From the NCBI GenBank assembly GCA_023392205.1, contig JAEVZN010000539.1, forward strand, positions 1 to 5,960: a DNA stretch of 5,960 bases. The letters run 5' to 3'. Below the pieces are notes generated by a model. That model was given only the letters and a program-made list of their open reading frames with translations. It did not search any database and had not been told where the DNA came from. Positions 1 to 5,956 of the stretch are shown piece after piece. The stretch is from Pseudomonadota bacterium. GTDB lineage: Bacteria; Pseudomonadota; Alphaproteobacteria; Rhizobiales; Xanthobacteraceae. Numbering within the stretch: position 1 is the first letter of the stretch; each line of letters opens with the position of its first letter. The translations under genes were made by a program, and so were the position numbers.

Positions 1-49
1 CGCCCTAACGAGCGCCGGTTCGGGCCGCTCGTCAGCCACCCACTTTTTT
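1..49 (+). ncRNA. ffs: Signal recognition particle (4.5S-type) RNA, 3' end only, truncated by the window edge
   Basis: The first bases, CCCTAACGAGC followed by a small hairpin (ACGAGCG at 8-14 pairing with CGCTCGT at 26-32), then CAGCCACCCAC and a T-run at 44-49, match my memory of the 3' part of alphaproteobacterial small SRP RNA. In that family this segment follows the conserved GGAAG tetraloop core, which would lie just outside the window. The RNA binds Ffh and targets nascent membrane proteins to the membrane. In many alphaproteobacteria the gene lies immediately upstream of dnaX, as it would here, which supports the call. The T-run is the probable 3' end or termination point. No SRP core motif is visible inside the window, so the call rests on recall of the 3' portion plus gene order. 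The alternative is a plain intergenic hairpin. Confidence 0.62.
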
Positions 50-106
50 CGCCAGCACCACGGGGGCCTGGCCGTGCGCCGGCGCCGCGGGACGCGCCGA
101 CGCAAA

Positions 107-1924
107 ATGAGCGACGCCAGCACTCGACCGCCGGAGCCGGCTGCGCCGCAGGGCGCGGGCGGCTATCGCGTGCTCGCGCGGCGCTACCGGCCTTCGACAT
201 TCGCCGACCTGATCGGGCAGGATGCGATGGTCCGCACCGTGTCAAACGCGTTCGAGACCGGCCGCATTCCACAGGCCTGGATCCTGACCGGCGTGGGCGG
301 GGTCGGCAAGACCACGACCGCCCGTATTCTGGCGCGTGCGCTGAATTACCAATTGCCGGACGGTTCTGTGCAGGGGCCGACCATCGACATGCCGGTGATG
401 GGCGAGCATTGCCAGGCGATCATCGAGAGCCGTCATATCGACGTCCATGAAATGGACGCAGCCTCGCATAACAGCGTCGACGACGTCCGCCAGATCAACG
501 ACGCGGTACGCTATGCGCCGGTCTCCGCGCGCTACAAGGTCTACATCCTCGACGAAGTGCACATGCTGTCGGGCGCGGCCTTCAATGCGCTGCTCAAGAC
601 GCTGGAAGAGCCGCCGCCGCACGCCAAATTCGTATTCGCGACCACAGAAATCCGCAAAGTGCCGATTACGGTGCTGTCGCGCTGTCAGCGCTTCGACCTG
701 CGGCGTGTCGATGGCGATCTCCTGGTGCGCCATCTTGCAGGCATCGCTGAGAAGGAAAAGGTCACAGCCGAAACCGAAGCGCTGGCGCTCATCGCGCGCG
801 CGGCGGAAGGCTCGGTGCGCGATTCGCTCTCGCTGTTCGATCAGGCGATTGCGCATGCGGCGGGCGAAGTGCGCGCCGAGGATGTCCGGCAGATGCTGGG
901 CCTGGCGGACCGTTCGCGCGTGGTCGACCTGTTCGAGATGCTGTTGCGCGGCGACATGCCGGCGGTCCTCGCGGAATTGCGCGACCAGTATGATTCCGGC
1001 GCCGATCCGGCAGTCATCCTGTCCGATCTTGCCGAATTCACCCATTTCGTCACGCGCGTGAAGCTCGTGCCCGCCGTGGCCGACGACCTGTCGCTGAGCG
1101 AGTCCGAACGCACACGTGGCCGTGCCTTCGCCTTGGCCTTGTCCATGCGGGTGCTGTCCCGCACCTGGCAGATGCTGCTGAAGGGACTGGCGGAGGTTCA
1201 GCAGGCGGCGCGGCCGATCGCGGCTGCGGAAATGCTGCTGGTCCGGATTGCCTATGCGGCCGACATGCCGACGCCGGACGAAGCCATCCGCATGATCGCG
1301 CAAGGCGCGCCGGAAGCGGGCATGCCGGCGCGGCCGGCAAATGGCGGTGGTGCGGGCGCCCTGCCATCGGCGCCATCGGCAACAGGGCTTGCCAATGCAC
1401 GCAGCGAAGCGCCGCGCGGCACGCCACGCGCCGTGATGTCGCCGGCTTTGCAGGCCGCACCGCAGGCGGCTGCGGAAACGACATTGCGCATCGGCACGTT
1501 CGAAGATCTGGTAAAACTAGCTGCCGATCGTCGCGACCTGCAACTCAAGGCGGCGCTTGAACGCGACGTGCGGCTGGTGCGTTGTGAAGATGGCAAGCTG
1601 GAAATCGCATTGGAACCGGGCGCGCAACGCACGCTGGTCAACGATTTGTCTGCGAAGATTTCGGCCTGGACCGGCCGGCAATGGGTGGTGGTGCTGTCGC
1701 GCGATCCCGGCCAGCCGACCTTGAAGGCGCAGATCGAAGCGCGCGAGGCGGAGCTGAAGCAGGGCGTGCGTGGCGATCCTCTGGTGCAGGCCGTGTTGCA
1801 GCGTTTTCCGGGCGCCGAAATCGTTGCGGTGCGTCCGCCCGATGCGGAGCCGCTTATCTCCGACGGCGAAATGCCCGATGGTGATGAGAATTTCGAAGAT
1901 GGTGACGACGACAGGGAAGGATGA
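107..1924 (+). CDS. dnaX: DNA polymerase III subunit tau/gamma (clamp-loader ATPase)
   Basis: This is the motor subunit of the clamp loader, which opens the sliding clamp and places it on primed DNA at the replication fork. Using the ATG at 107 the protein is 605 residues. Visible parts are the AAA+ N-terminus (YRVLARRYRPSTF, about 20-32), Walker A GVGGVGKT at 62-69, Walker B ILDEVH at 147-152, the SRC arginine-finger motif at 191-193, and sensor-2 GSVRD at 235-239. The collar helices follow to about 395. A linker rich in Ala, Pro and Gly spans about 400-457, and a C-terminal tau domain spans about 460-580 with DPLVQAVLQRFPGAEIV at 557-573. The protein ends in a very acidic tail. Only Cys102 remains where a four-cysteine zinc module usually sits. 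A GTG at 74 in the same frame would add 11 mostly basic residues. It has a GGGGG at a usable distance, but ATG 107 gives the MSDA-type start I expect. The stop lies 3 bases before ybaB, so the two are co-transcribed. Confidence 0.96.
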   Translation: MSDASTRPPEPAAPQGAGGYRVLARRYRPSTFADLIGQDAMVRTVSNAFETGRIPQAWILTGVGGVGKTTTARILARALNYQLPDGSVQGPTIDMPVMGEHCQAIIESRHIDVHEMDAASHNSVDDVRQINDAVRYAPVSARYKVYILDEVHMLSGAAFNALLKTLEEPPPHAKFVFATTEIRKVPITVLSRCQRFDLRRVDGDLLVRHLAGIAEKEKVTAETEALALIARAAEGSVRDSLSLFDQAIAHAAGEVRAEDVRQMLGLADRSRVVDLFEMLLRGDMPAVLAELRDQYDSGADPAVILSDLAEFTHFVTRVKLVPAVADDLSLSESERTRGRAFALALSMRVLSRTWQMLLKGLAEVQQAARPIAAAEMLLVRIAYAADMPTPDEAIRMIAQGAPEAGMPARPANGGGAGALPSAPSATGLANARSEAPRGTPRAVMSPALQAAPQAAAETTLRIGTFEDLVKLAADRRDLQLKAALERDVRLVRCEDGKLEIALEPGAQRTLVNDLSAKISAWTGRQWVVVLSRDPGQPTLKAQIEAREAELKQGVRGDPLVQAVLQRFPGAEIVAVRPPDAEPLISDGEMPDGDENFEDGDDDREG

Positions 1925-1927
1925 TCG

Positions 1928-2251
1928 ATGGCCGATTTCATGGGCATGATGAAGAAGGCGACCGAACTGCAATCGAAGATGCAATCGATGCAGGCCGAGC
2001 TCGAGGCGATGCAGGTGGAGGGCGTATCCGGCGGCGGCGTGGTCACGGTGACCCTGTCGGGGAAGGGCGACCTGAAATCCGTGAAGATCGACGACACCCT
2101 GATGAAGCCTGAAGAAAAGGAAATTCTCGAAGACCTGTTGGTGACCGCGCACGCGGATGCGCGCAGGAAATCGGAAGCCGTCATGGCGGACAAGATGAAG
2201 GACCTGACCGGCGGTCTGCCGCTGCCGCCCGGAATGAAATTGTTCGGCTGA
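1928..2251 (+). CDS. ybaB: YbaB/EbfC family nucleoid-associated DNA-binding protein
   Basis: This is a 107-residue protein of the usual family length. Members form homodimers that bind DNA and are classed as nucleoid-associated proteins; the exact role is unsettled in most species. The sequence shows an N-terminal Met- and Gln-rich amphipathic helix (about 1-30) and a central Gly-rich beta segment ([22 protein letters not shown], about 34-55, split across two strands). A C-terminal helix carries [17 protein letters not shown], and the conserved end is [12 protein letters not shown]. The ATG is preceded by a good Shine-Dalgarno, GGGAAGGA at 1914-1921, lying inside the end of dnaX. It starts 3 bases after the dnaX stop, the usual dnaX-ybaB pairing. 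Normally recR follows, but here fdhD begins 13 bases downstream. Confidence 0.95.
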   Translation: MADFMGMMKKATELQSKMQSMQAELEAMQVEGVSGGGVVTVTLSGKGDLKSVKIDDTLMKPEEKEILEDLLVTAHADARRKSEAVMADKMKDLTGGLPLPPGMKLFG

Positions 2252-2264
2252 TTGCTGAGAGATC

Positions 2265-3146
2265 ATGGCGCAGAACGACGATTATCTGATCCGGCCCGAT
2301 CCGCAGGACCCGCGGCTGACGGAGCGCGTGCAGGGCATCGACCAGACCGGTCAGCCGATCGACACGCTGGTGACGGTCGAGCGGCCGCTGACGATCTACC
2401 TCAATGCGCAGGAAATCGTCACGTCGATGACCATCGGCGATCATCCCGATTATCTCGCCATCGGATATCTGCTGAACCAGAACATGCTGCAGCCCGACGA
2501 TATCGTCACCGATGTCGATTACGACGAGGAATTGTCGGTGGTCGTGGTGCGCACGGAGCGTACGACCGATTATGAAGAGAAGCTGAGAAAGCGCGTGCAG
2601 ACATCTGGCTGCGCGCAGGGCACGGCATTCGGCGACCTGATGGAAGCGCTGGACAATGTCGCGCTGCCAGCGGTGGAATTCCGGACATCGTGGCTCTATG
2701 CGCTGACGCAGAAAATCAATACTACGCCGTCGCTGTATCTTGAGGCGGGCGCCATTCACGGCTGCGTGCTGGCGATGCAGGACCGCCCGCTGGTCTATAT
2801 GGAAGATGTCGGCCGCCACAACGCCGTGGACAAGATCGCGGGCTGGATGTTTCGCGAGAAGGTTGAGCCGCAGGACAAGATTTTCTACACGACCGGCCGG
2901 CTGACGTCCGAGATGGTCCTCAAGACCGTGCGCATGGGCATCCCCGTATTGGTGGCGCGCTCGGGCTTCACCGCCTGGGGCGTCGAGCTTGCGCGCAAGG
3001 CCAATCTCACACTCGTCGGCCGCGCGCGCGGCAAGCGCTTTACCGCGCTGGCCGGGTTCGACCGTATCGTGTTCGATCAGGATCTCGCCTATGTCGAGGA
3101 TGAGAGCGCCAAGACCCGGCGCAAGGCCGCGATGCATGAAGACTAG
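2265..3146 (+). CDS. fdhD: Formate dehydrogenase accessory sulfurtransferase FdhD
   Basis: FdhD passes sulfur from a cysteine desulfurase to the bis-MGD molybdenum cofactor before it enters formate dehydrogenase; without it that enzyme is inactive. The protein is 293 residues, slightly longer than E. coli FdhD. Recognisable blocks are ERPLTIYLNAQEIVTSM (39-55), TIGDHPDYLAIGYLL (56-70), EDVGRHNAVDK (180-190), TTGRLTSEMVLK (209-220) and ARSGFTAWGVELA (231-243, the nucleotide-binding loop, SRSAPT in E. coli). The catalytic-loop region reads TSGCAQGT at 113-120. It has Cys116, but the second cysteine of the E. coli CxxC pair is replaced by glycine, and the only other cysteine is Cys167. The start ATG has a weak GAGAGA upstream (2257-2262). 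With 13 bases to ybaB, it is probably read in the same operon. No formate dehydrogenase structural gene lies in the window. Confidence 0.95.
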   Translation: MAQNDDYLIRPDPQDPRLTERVQGIDQTGQPIDTLVTVERPLTIYLNAQEIVTSMTIGDHPDYLAIGYLLNQNMLQPDDIVTDVDYDEELSVVVVRTERTTDYEEKLRKRVQTSGCAQGTAFGDLMEALDNVALPAVEFRTSWLYALTQKINTTPSLYLEAGAIHGCVLAMQDRPLVYMEDVGRHNAVDKIAGWMFREKVEPQDKIFYTTGRLTSEMVLKTVRMGIPVLVARSGFTAWGVELARKANLTLVGRARGKRFTALAGFDRIVFDQDLAYVEDESAKTRRKAAMHED

Positions 3147-3201
3147 ATTTGTCGCTCCGGGCGTTCTCATGCTCTCTGGCGCGGCGCAATCCGGGGCATG
3201 A
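3136..3201 (+). other. Possible 21-codon coupling mini-ORF between fdhD and mobA
   Basis: A small open frame starts with ATG at 3136 inside the last codons of fdhD, with AAGG at 3123-3126 as a possible ribosome site. It runs through the fdhD-mobA gap and stops at the TGA at 3199-3201, which overlaps the mobA start as ATGA. An internal ATG at 3169 would give 10 codons with the same ending. MobA has no good ribosome site of its own, so translation of this frame could feed ribosomes onto its start. The peptide itself has no recognisable feature. The arrangement may be chance in GC-rich DNA. Confidence 0.22.
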
Positions 3202-3833
3202 CGGACGCACCGACGCTCGGGCTTGTCCTCGCCGGTGGTCTTGCGCGCCGCATGGGCGGCGGCGACAAGGCGCTGATCGAGATCGGCGGCCGCGCCATTC
3301 TCGATCGTGTCCTCGAGACCCTGATCCCGCAATGCGACGGGATGATCCTCAATGCCAATGGAGATCCGGCCCGTTTTGCGCGCTTCGGTCTGCCTGTGGT
3401 GCCGGACGAGATCCCGGATTTCGCGGGGCCGCTGGCCGGCATCCTGGCCGGGCTCGACTGGATGGCGGTGCACCGGCCGGACCTGAAATGGATGGCCAGT
3501 GTGCCGGGCGATTGCCCTTTCCTGCCGGGCGATCTGGTCGCGCGCCTGCATCGGGCGCGCCTGGAAGACGGTACACCCTTGGCCTGTGCCAGATCGGGCG
3601 ACTGGCGCCATCCGGTGGCGGGGATCTGGGATGTGAGCCTGCGCGACGATCTGCGTCATGCCTTGCGCGTGGAGGGGCTTCACAAGATCGAGGTCTGGAC
3701 GGCGCGGCACGGCATTGCGATTGCCGAATGGCCGGACCGGCCGGTCGATCCCTTTTTCAACGTCAACACGCCGGAAGACCGCAGCCGTGCCGAACTTATC
3801 GCGGCGCAGGAGGGCGGCGCGCGATCAGCTTGA
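3198..3833 (+). CDS. mobA: Molybdenum cofactor guanylyltransferase MobA
   Basis: MobA transfers GMP from GTP to molybdenum-molybdopterin, making the guanine dinucleotide (MGD) cofactor used by the DMSO-reductase family, including formate dehydrogenases. The protein is 211 residues, normal for the family. It shows the nucleotidyltransferase P-loop [16 protein letters not shown] at 11-26, GPLAGI at 77-82, the metal-binding VPGDCPFLP at 102-110 (Asp105 matching the E. coli Mg-binding Asp101), and [12 protein letters not shown] at 184-195 near the C-terminus. The ATG at 3198 is the only start that leaves a short, normal N-terminus before the P-loop. The nearest G-run (3193-3196) is too close to act as a ribosome site, so initiation may depend on coupling. 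It lies 51 bases after fdhD, and both serve the same cofactor. Confidence 0.96.
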   Translation: MTDAPTLGLVLAGGLARRMGGGDKALIEIGGRAILDRVLETLIPQCDGMILNANGDPARFARFGLPVVPDEIPDFAGPLAGILAGLDWMAVHRPDLKWMASVPGDCPFLPGDLVARLHRARLEDGTPLACARSGDWRHPVAGIWDVSLRDDLRHALRVEGLHKIEVWTARHGIAIAEWPDRPVDPFFNVNTPEDRSRAELIAAQEGGARSA

Positions 3834-3858
3834 ATGCTCCCCATATTCTCATTAGAGT
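3830..3858 (+). promoter_or_regulatory. Candidate sigma-70-type promoter for the 40-residue protein gene
   Basis: TTGAAT at 3830-3835 (four of six matches to TTGACA) and TAGAGT at 3853-3858 (four of six to TATAAT) are separated by exactly 17 bases. They lie in a short AT-rich patch that stands out from the GC-rich surroundings. The -35 box overlaps the mobA stop codon. Transcription would start near 3865, giving a leader of about 25 bases that contains the strong ribosome site of the next gene. The evidence is spacing and position only. Confidence 0.4.
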
Positions 3859-3873
3859 TATTCGAAGAATTCC

Positions 3874-3886
3874 GAGGAGAGGTGGG
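3874..3886 (+). promoter_or_regulatory. Strong ribosome binding site that sets the start of the small gene
   Basis: GAGGAGAGGTGGG lies directly upstream of the ATG at 3890. Its AGGTG part (3880-3884) ends 5 bases before the start, and AGGAG (3875-3879) offers a second register. It is the best anti-16S match in the window. It argues that the 40-codon frame is translated on its own and is not the tail of the longer open frame running through mobA. Confidence 0.7.
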
Positions 3887-3889
3887 ATT

Positions 3890-4012
3890 ATGAGCAGTTT
3901 TCTTGCAGCTTGTGCGGCCATTCTGGTTCTCGCCATCGGCGGCTGGTTCGTGCTTGAGCGCTTCCAGGAGCCTGCGGAGGTCGCCTTCGTCACGACTGGC
4001 GTTCGCCTCTGA
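3890..4012 (+). CDS. Small single-pass membrane protein of unknown function (40 aa)
   Basis: The product is 40 residues. Residues 4-22 (FLAACAAILVLAIGGWFVL) form one clear hydrophobic segment. They are followed by a short polar tail with ERFQEP at 23-28 and the ending TTGVRL at 35-40. It is too short for a cleaved signal peptide plus a mature protein, so it most likely stays in the inner membrane as a single-span peptide. The tail faces either side; the sequence does not decide. A strong ribosome site, a candidate promoter and the terminator downstream make it look like a small independent transcription unit, although read-through from mobA is possible. I recall similar short proteins with an FQEP...TTGVRL tail in rhizobial genomes but know no function for them. 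Placement next to molybdenum-cofactor genes may be incidental. Confidence 0.75.
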   Translation: MSSFLAACAAILVLAIGGWFVLERFQEPAEVAFVTTGVRL

Positions 4013-4050
4013 TATCCAAGCCAACGCTGTCGACATCGACGCGTAACAAC

Positions 4051-4080
4051 GGCCGGTCCTGAACAGGACCGGCCTTTTTT
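4051..4080 (+). terminator. Strong intrinsic terminator at the convergent gene junction
   Basis: A perfect 11-bp stem, GGCCGGTCCTG (4051-4061) with CAGGACCGGCC (4064-4074), is followed at once by six T (4075-4080). The nominal loop of two bases would open to four in practice. It ends the forward unit 38 bases after the small gene. Read from the other strand it follows the moeA stop, but the stem is then followed by GTTGTTA rather than a T-run, so it would act only weakly as a terminator for moeA. Confidence 0.92.
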
Positions 4081-4086
4081 GCGGGT

Positions 4087-5364
4087 TCAGTCGATGATCG
4101 AGGTGTATGGAATGAAGCCGACGGTCGAGCCCGCCTCGACTGTCGTGACGTTTTCGGGCAGTTCCACCAGCCCATCGGTTTCGGTGAGTGACGTGATGAC
4201 GCCGGCACCGTCCTGCGGATGCTTGTTGGCTTCGATCCCGCCATCGGGCAACTTGCGCAACGCCACGCGGACATATTCGCGGCGTCCTTCCTTCTTGCGG
4301 TAGGCAAAGCCGGCGCGTACCGGCAACGGAATCGGTTGCGGGTCGTGCGCACCGGAGAGCCGCATGATCAGCGGCCGCACCACCCTGAAAAACGTCACGA
4401 AGGCCGCCACCGGATTGCCGGGCAGGCCGACAAAAGCTGCGCTCTGTGCGGGGTCGGCAACATGCGGGATCACACCCATGGCCACCGGGCGGCCGGGCTT
4501 GATCGCGACGCGCCAGAACACAAGCCGGCCGCAGGCTTCCACCGCATCGCGGACATGATCGGCTTCGCCGGTCGACACGCCACCGGTTGTGAGCACGAGA
4601 TCGTGGCCGGATGCCGCGGCCCGCAGCGCAGGCGTCAGGATTGCAGGGTCATCGGCAAGAATCCCGAGATCGGTCACCTCGCCCCCAAGACGTCCGATCA
4701 GGCCCGAGAGCAGGGTCCGGTTGGCATCGTAGAGGGCGGCGGGCGGCAGCGGATGTCCGGGTTCGGCCACCTCGTCGCCGGTGGAAAACAGCGCCACCTT
4801 GATTCGCCGCCTCACGTTGCAAGCTGTGAGGCCGAGGCCCGCCACAAGCGCAAGATCGGCAACCGACAATCTGCGCCCGTCGCGCAACACCGCTCGCCCG
4901 GCGGGCACATCCTCGCCGGCAAGGCGGCGGTTCGCGCCGCGCTTCAGGCCGGGCGGCAGGATCACCGCGTCATCCTCGACGCGGCAATCTTCCTGCATGA
5001 AAACGGTATCGGCGCCGTCGGGCATCGGTGCCCCGGTGAAAATGCGGATCGCCTGCGATGGAGCGAGCGGCTGCGCCGCGGCGCGTCCCGCGGTCACGCG
5101 GTCGGCGATAGGCAGCCGGGTCTCACGCTCCGCATTGAGGTCGGCATGCCGCACGGCATAGCCGTCGACCGCCGAATTGTCGAAAGGCGGCAATGAGATC
5201 GGCGCCACGATATCGGCCGACAAGACGCGCCCCTGCGCATTGTTGAGCGTTATCGTCTCGGTTTCAGATACGGGCGAGATGCGCTCGCGGATGATCTGCT
5301 GCAATTCGTCGACGGGCAGCAGCGGTCCGGAAAAGGCGAAGCAATCGTCGGTGAGTTGCGCCAT
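4087..5364 (-). CDS. moeA: Molybdopterin molybdenumtransferase MoeA
   Basis: MoeA inserts molybdate into adenylylated molybdopterin, releasing AMP and giving the active molybdenum cofactor. The protein is 425 residues, close to the 411 of E. coli MoeA. The signature PPFDNSAVDGYAV lies at 59-71. The residues studied in E. coli are all present by alignment: Asp59 is Asp67, Thr100 is Thr110 (FTGAP), Glu188 is Glu198 (STGDE), Asp228 is Asp238 (ADDP), and Asp259 is Asp269 (GGVSTGEAD). KPGRPVAMG (289-297) and GLPGNPVAAFVTF (313-325) complete the active site, and a C-terminal beta domain follows from about 345. The ATG directly abuts the mobB stop (TAG then ATG, no gap), so the two are translationally coupled; only a GGGGG run upstream resembles a ribosome site. 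Many alphaproteobacteria have another moeA near moaC, so this may be a paralogue tied to formate dehydrogenase. Confidence 0.97.
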   Translation of the reverse strand: MAQLTDDCFAFSGPLLPVDELQQIIRERISPVSETETITLNNAQGRVLSADIVAPISLPPFDNSAVDGYAVRHADLNAERETRLPIADRVTAGRAAAQPLAPSQAIRIFTGAPMPDGADTVFMQEDCRVEDDAVILPPGLKRGANRRLAGEDVPAGRAVLRDGRRLSVADLALVAGLGLTACNVRRRIKVALFSTGDEVAEPGHPLPPAALYDANRTLLSGLIGRLGGEVTDLGILADDPAILTPALRAAASGHDLVLTTGGVSTGEADHVRDAVEACGRLVFWRVAIKPGRPVAMGVIPHVADPAQSAAFVGLPGNPVAAFVTFFRVVRPLIMRLSGAHDPQPIPLPVRAGFAYRKKEGRREYVRVALRKLPDGGIEANKHPQDGAGVITSLTETDGLVELPENVTTVEAGSTVGFIPYTSIID

Positions 5365-5892
5365 CTACGACACCCCCGCCGGCTCCCGGATGTCCTCGAT
5401 CGGAACCGCGCGATCGATCAGCAATTGCGCGATGGTCGCGATGTCGTCGATGTTCACAACCGGCACCTTCGCCTGCGGCAAAGGGCTGTCGGAGGCGATG
5501 GCGACGATCATGTTGTCATCGGGATGAATAAGCGGCTTGCCGGTTTCGGCACGATGAATCTCGATCTTCGGGATGCGTTCGCGCTTGTAACCCTCGACGA
5601 TCACCAGATCGACCGGCGCAAGCCGCGCCAGCAGATCCATCAGATGCGGTTCGGGAGCGCCGCGTAATTCGTGCATGATGGCGAAGCGGCGCGCGGACGC
5701 GATCAGGACTTCGGTCGCTCCAGCCGTGCGGTGCGCATGCGAATCCTTGCCCGGCTGGTCGAGGTCGAAACCGTGATGGGCGTGTTTCAGGGTCGAGACC
5801 CGCAATCCGCCTTCCGTCAGGCGAGGGATCACGCGGGTGAGCAAGGTGGTTTTGCCCGAACCGCTCCACCCCGCAAGGCCGATAATGCGCAT
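5365..5892 (-). CDS. mobB: Molybdopterin-guanine dinucleotide biosynthesis adaptor MobB
   Basis: MobB is a small P-loop GTP-binding protein that assists MobA in making guanine dinucleotide molybdenum cofactor; it is not strictly essential in E. coli. The protein is 175 residues, normal for the family. Walker A GWSGSGKT lies at 8-15. KHAHHGFDLDQPGKDSHAHR at 36-55 followed by TAGA at 56-59 is a conserved block, and LVIVEGYKRERIPKIEIHR at 96-114 carries the Walker B-like strand and the family signature VEGYK. The ATG at 5892 has a good ribosome site, AAAGGAAG (reverse complement of 5897-5904), 4 bases upstream. It is first of a two-gene unit with moeA. Its partner mobA lies on the opposite strand about 1.5 kb away. 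Confidence 0.96.
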   Translation of the reverse strand: MRIIGLAGWSGSGKTTLLTRVIPRLTEGGLRVSTLKHAHHGFDLDQPGKDSHAHRTAGATEVLIASARRFAIMHELRGAPEPHLMDLLARLAPVDLVIVEGYKRERIPKIEIHRAETGKPLIHPDDNMIVAIASDSPLPQAKVPVVNIDDIATIAQLLIDRAVPIEDIREPAGVS

Positions 5893-5925
5893 GATGCTTC
5901 CTTTGAACGCGTCCCCTTTACAGCA

Positions 5926-5956
5926 AAGCGCCCGGCGGGGGTACCGCCGGGCGCTT
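5926..5956 (-). terminator. Perfect 13-bp hairpin upstream of mobB, probable terminator of an outside gene or a leader attenuator
   Basis: AAGCGCCCGGCGG at 5926-5938 pairs without mismatch with CCGCCGGGCGCTT at 5944-5956 around a 5-base loop. Read on the reverse strand the stem ends in CTT and is followed by TGCTGT, a short U-rich tail; on the forward strand it is followed by CCGA. It therefore fits best as an intrinsic terminator for a reverse-strand gene lying beyond the window. Only 33 bases separate it from the mobB ATG, so the mobB promoter would have to overlap it or lie upstream of it. Confidence 0.55.

Noticed and set aside
8..49. A tRNA 3' half suggested by GGTTCG at 17-22
   Set aside because: No acceptor stem, CCA end or matching D/anticodon arms can be built on either strand; the SRP RNA 3' end explains the hairpin and T-run better.
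242..1303. A 353-codon reverse-strand frame inside dnaX
   Set aside because: The dnaX motifs on the forward strand are unambiguous; the reverse product is His/Arg-rich with no domain.
1300..1530. A programmed frameshift site in dnaX producing a short gamma form
   Set aside because: No A-rich slippery heptamer of the E. coli type is visible after the AAA+ region. The only A-run near the linker (GGTAAAACTA, about 1510) is not a slippery motif in frame. Proteolytic production of gamma, as reported in Caulobacter, remains possible.
2181..3710. A 509-codon open frame on the reverse strand across fdhD and mobA
   Set aside because: It is antisense to two well-supported genes. Its translation is low-complexity, rich in Arg, His, Asp and Gln, and matches no family I recognise. 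Long antisense frames are expected in GC-rich coding DNA.
3890..3913. A lipoprotein signal in the 40-residue protein (LAAC at residues 5-8 resembles a lipobox)
   Set aside because: Only seven residues precede the cysteine, with no basic n-region or proper hydrophobic core before it. The hydrophobic segment continues after the cysteine, as in a plain membrane span.
3149..4012. A 287-codon forward frame running through mobA into the small gene
   Set aside because: Its first part overlaps mobA in another frame and reads as an Arg/Gly/Pro-rich shadow. Only its last 40 codons, from the ATG at 3890 with a strong ribosome site, look real.
4219..5196. A 325-codon forward frame opposite moeA
   Set aside because: moeA retains every active-site residue on the reverse strand; this frame has shadow composition and no ribosome site or domain.
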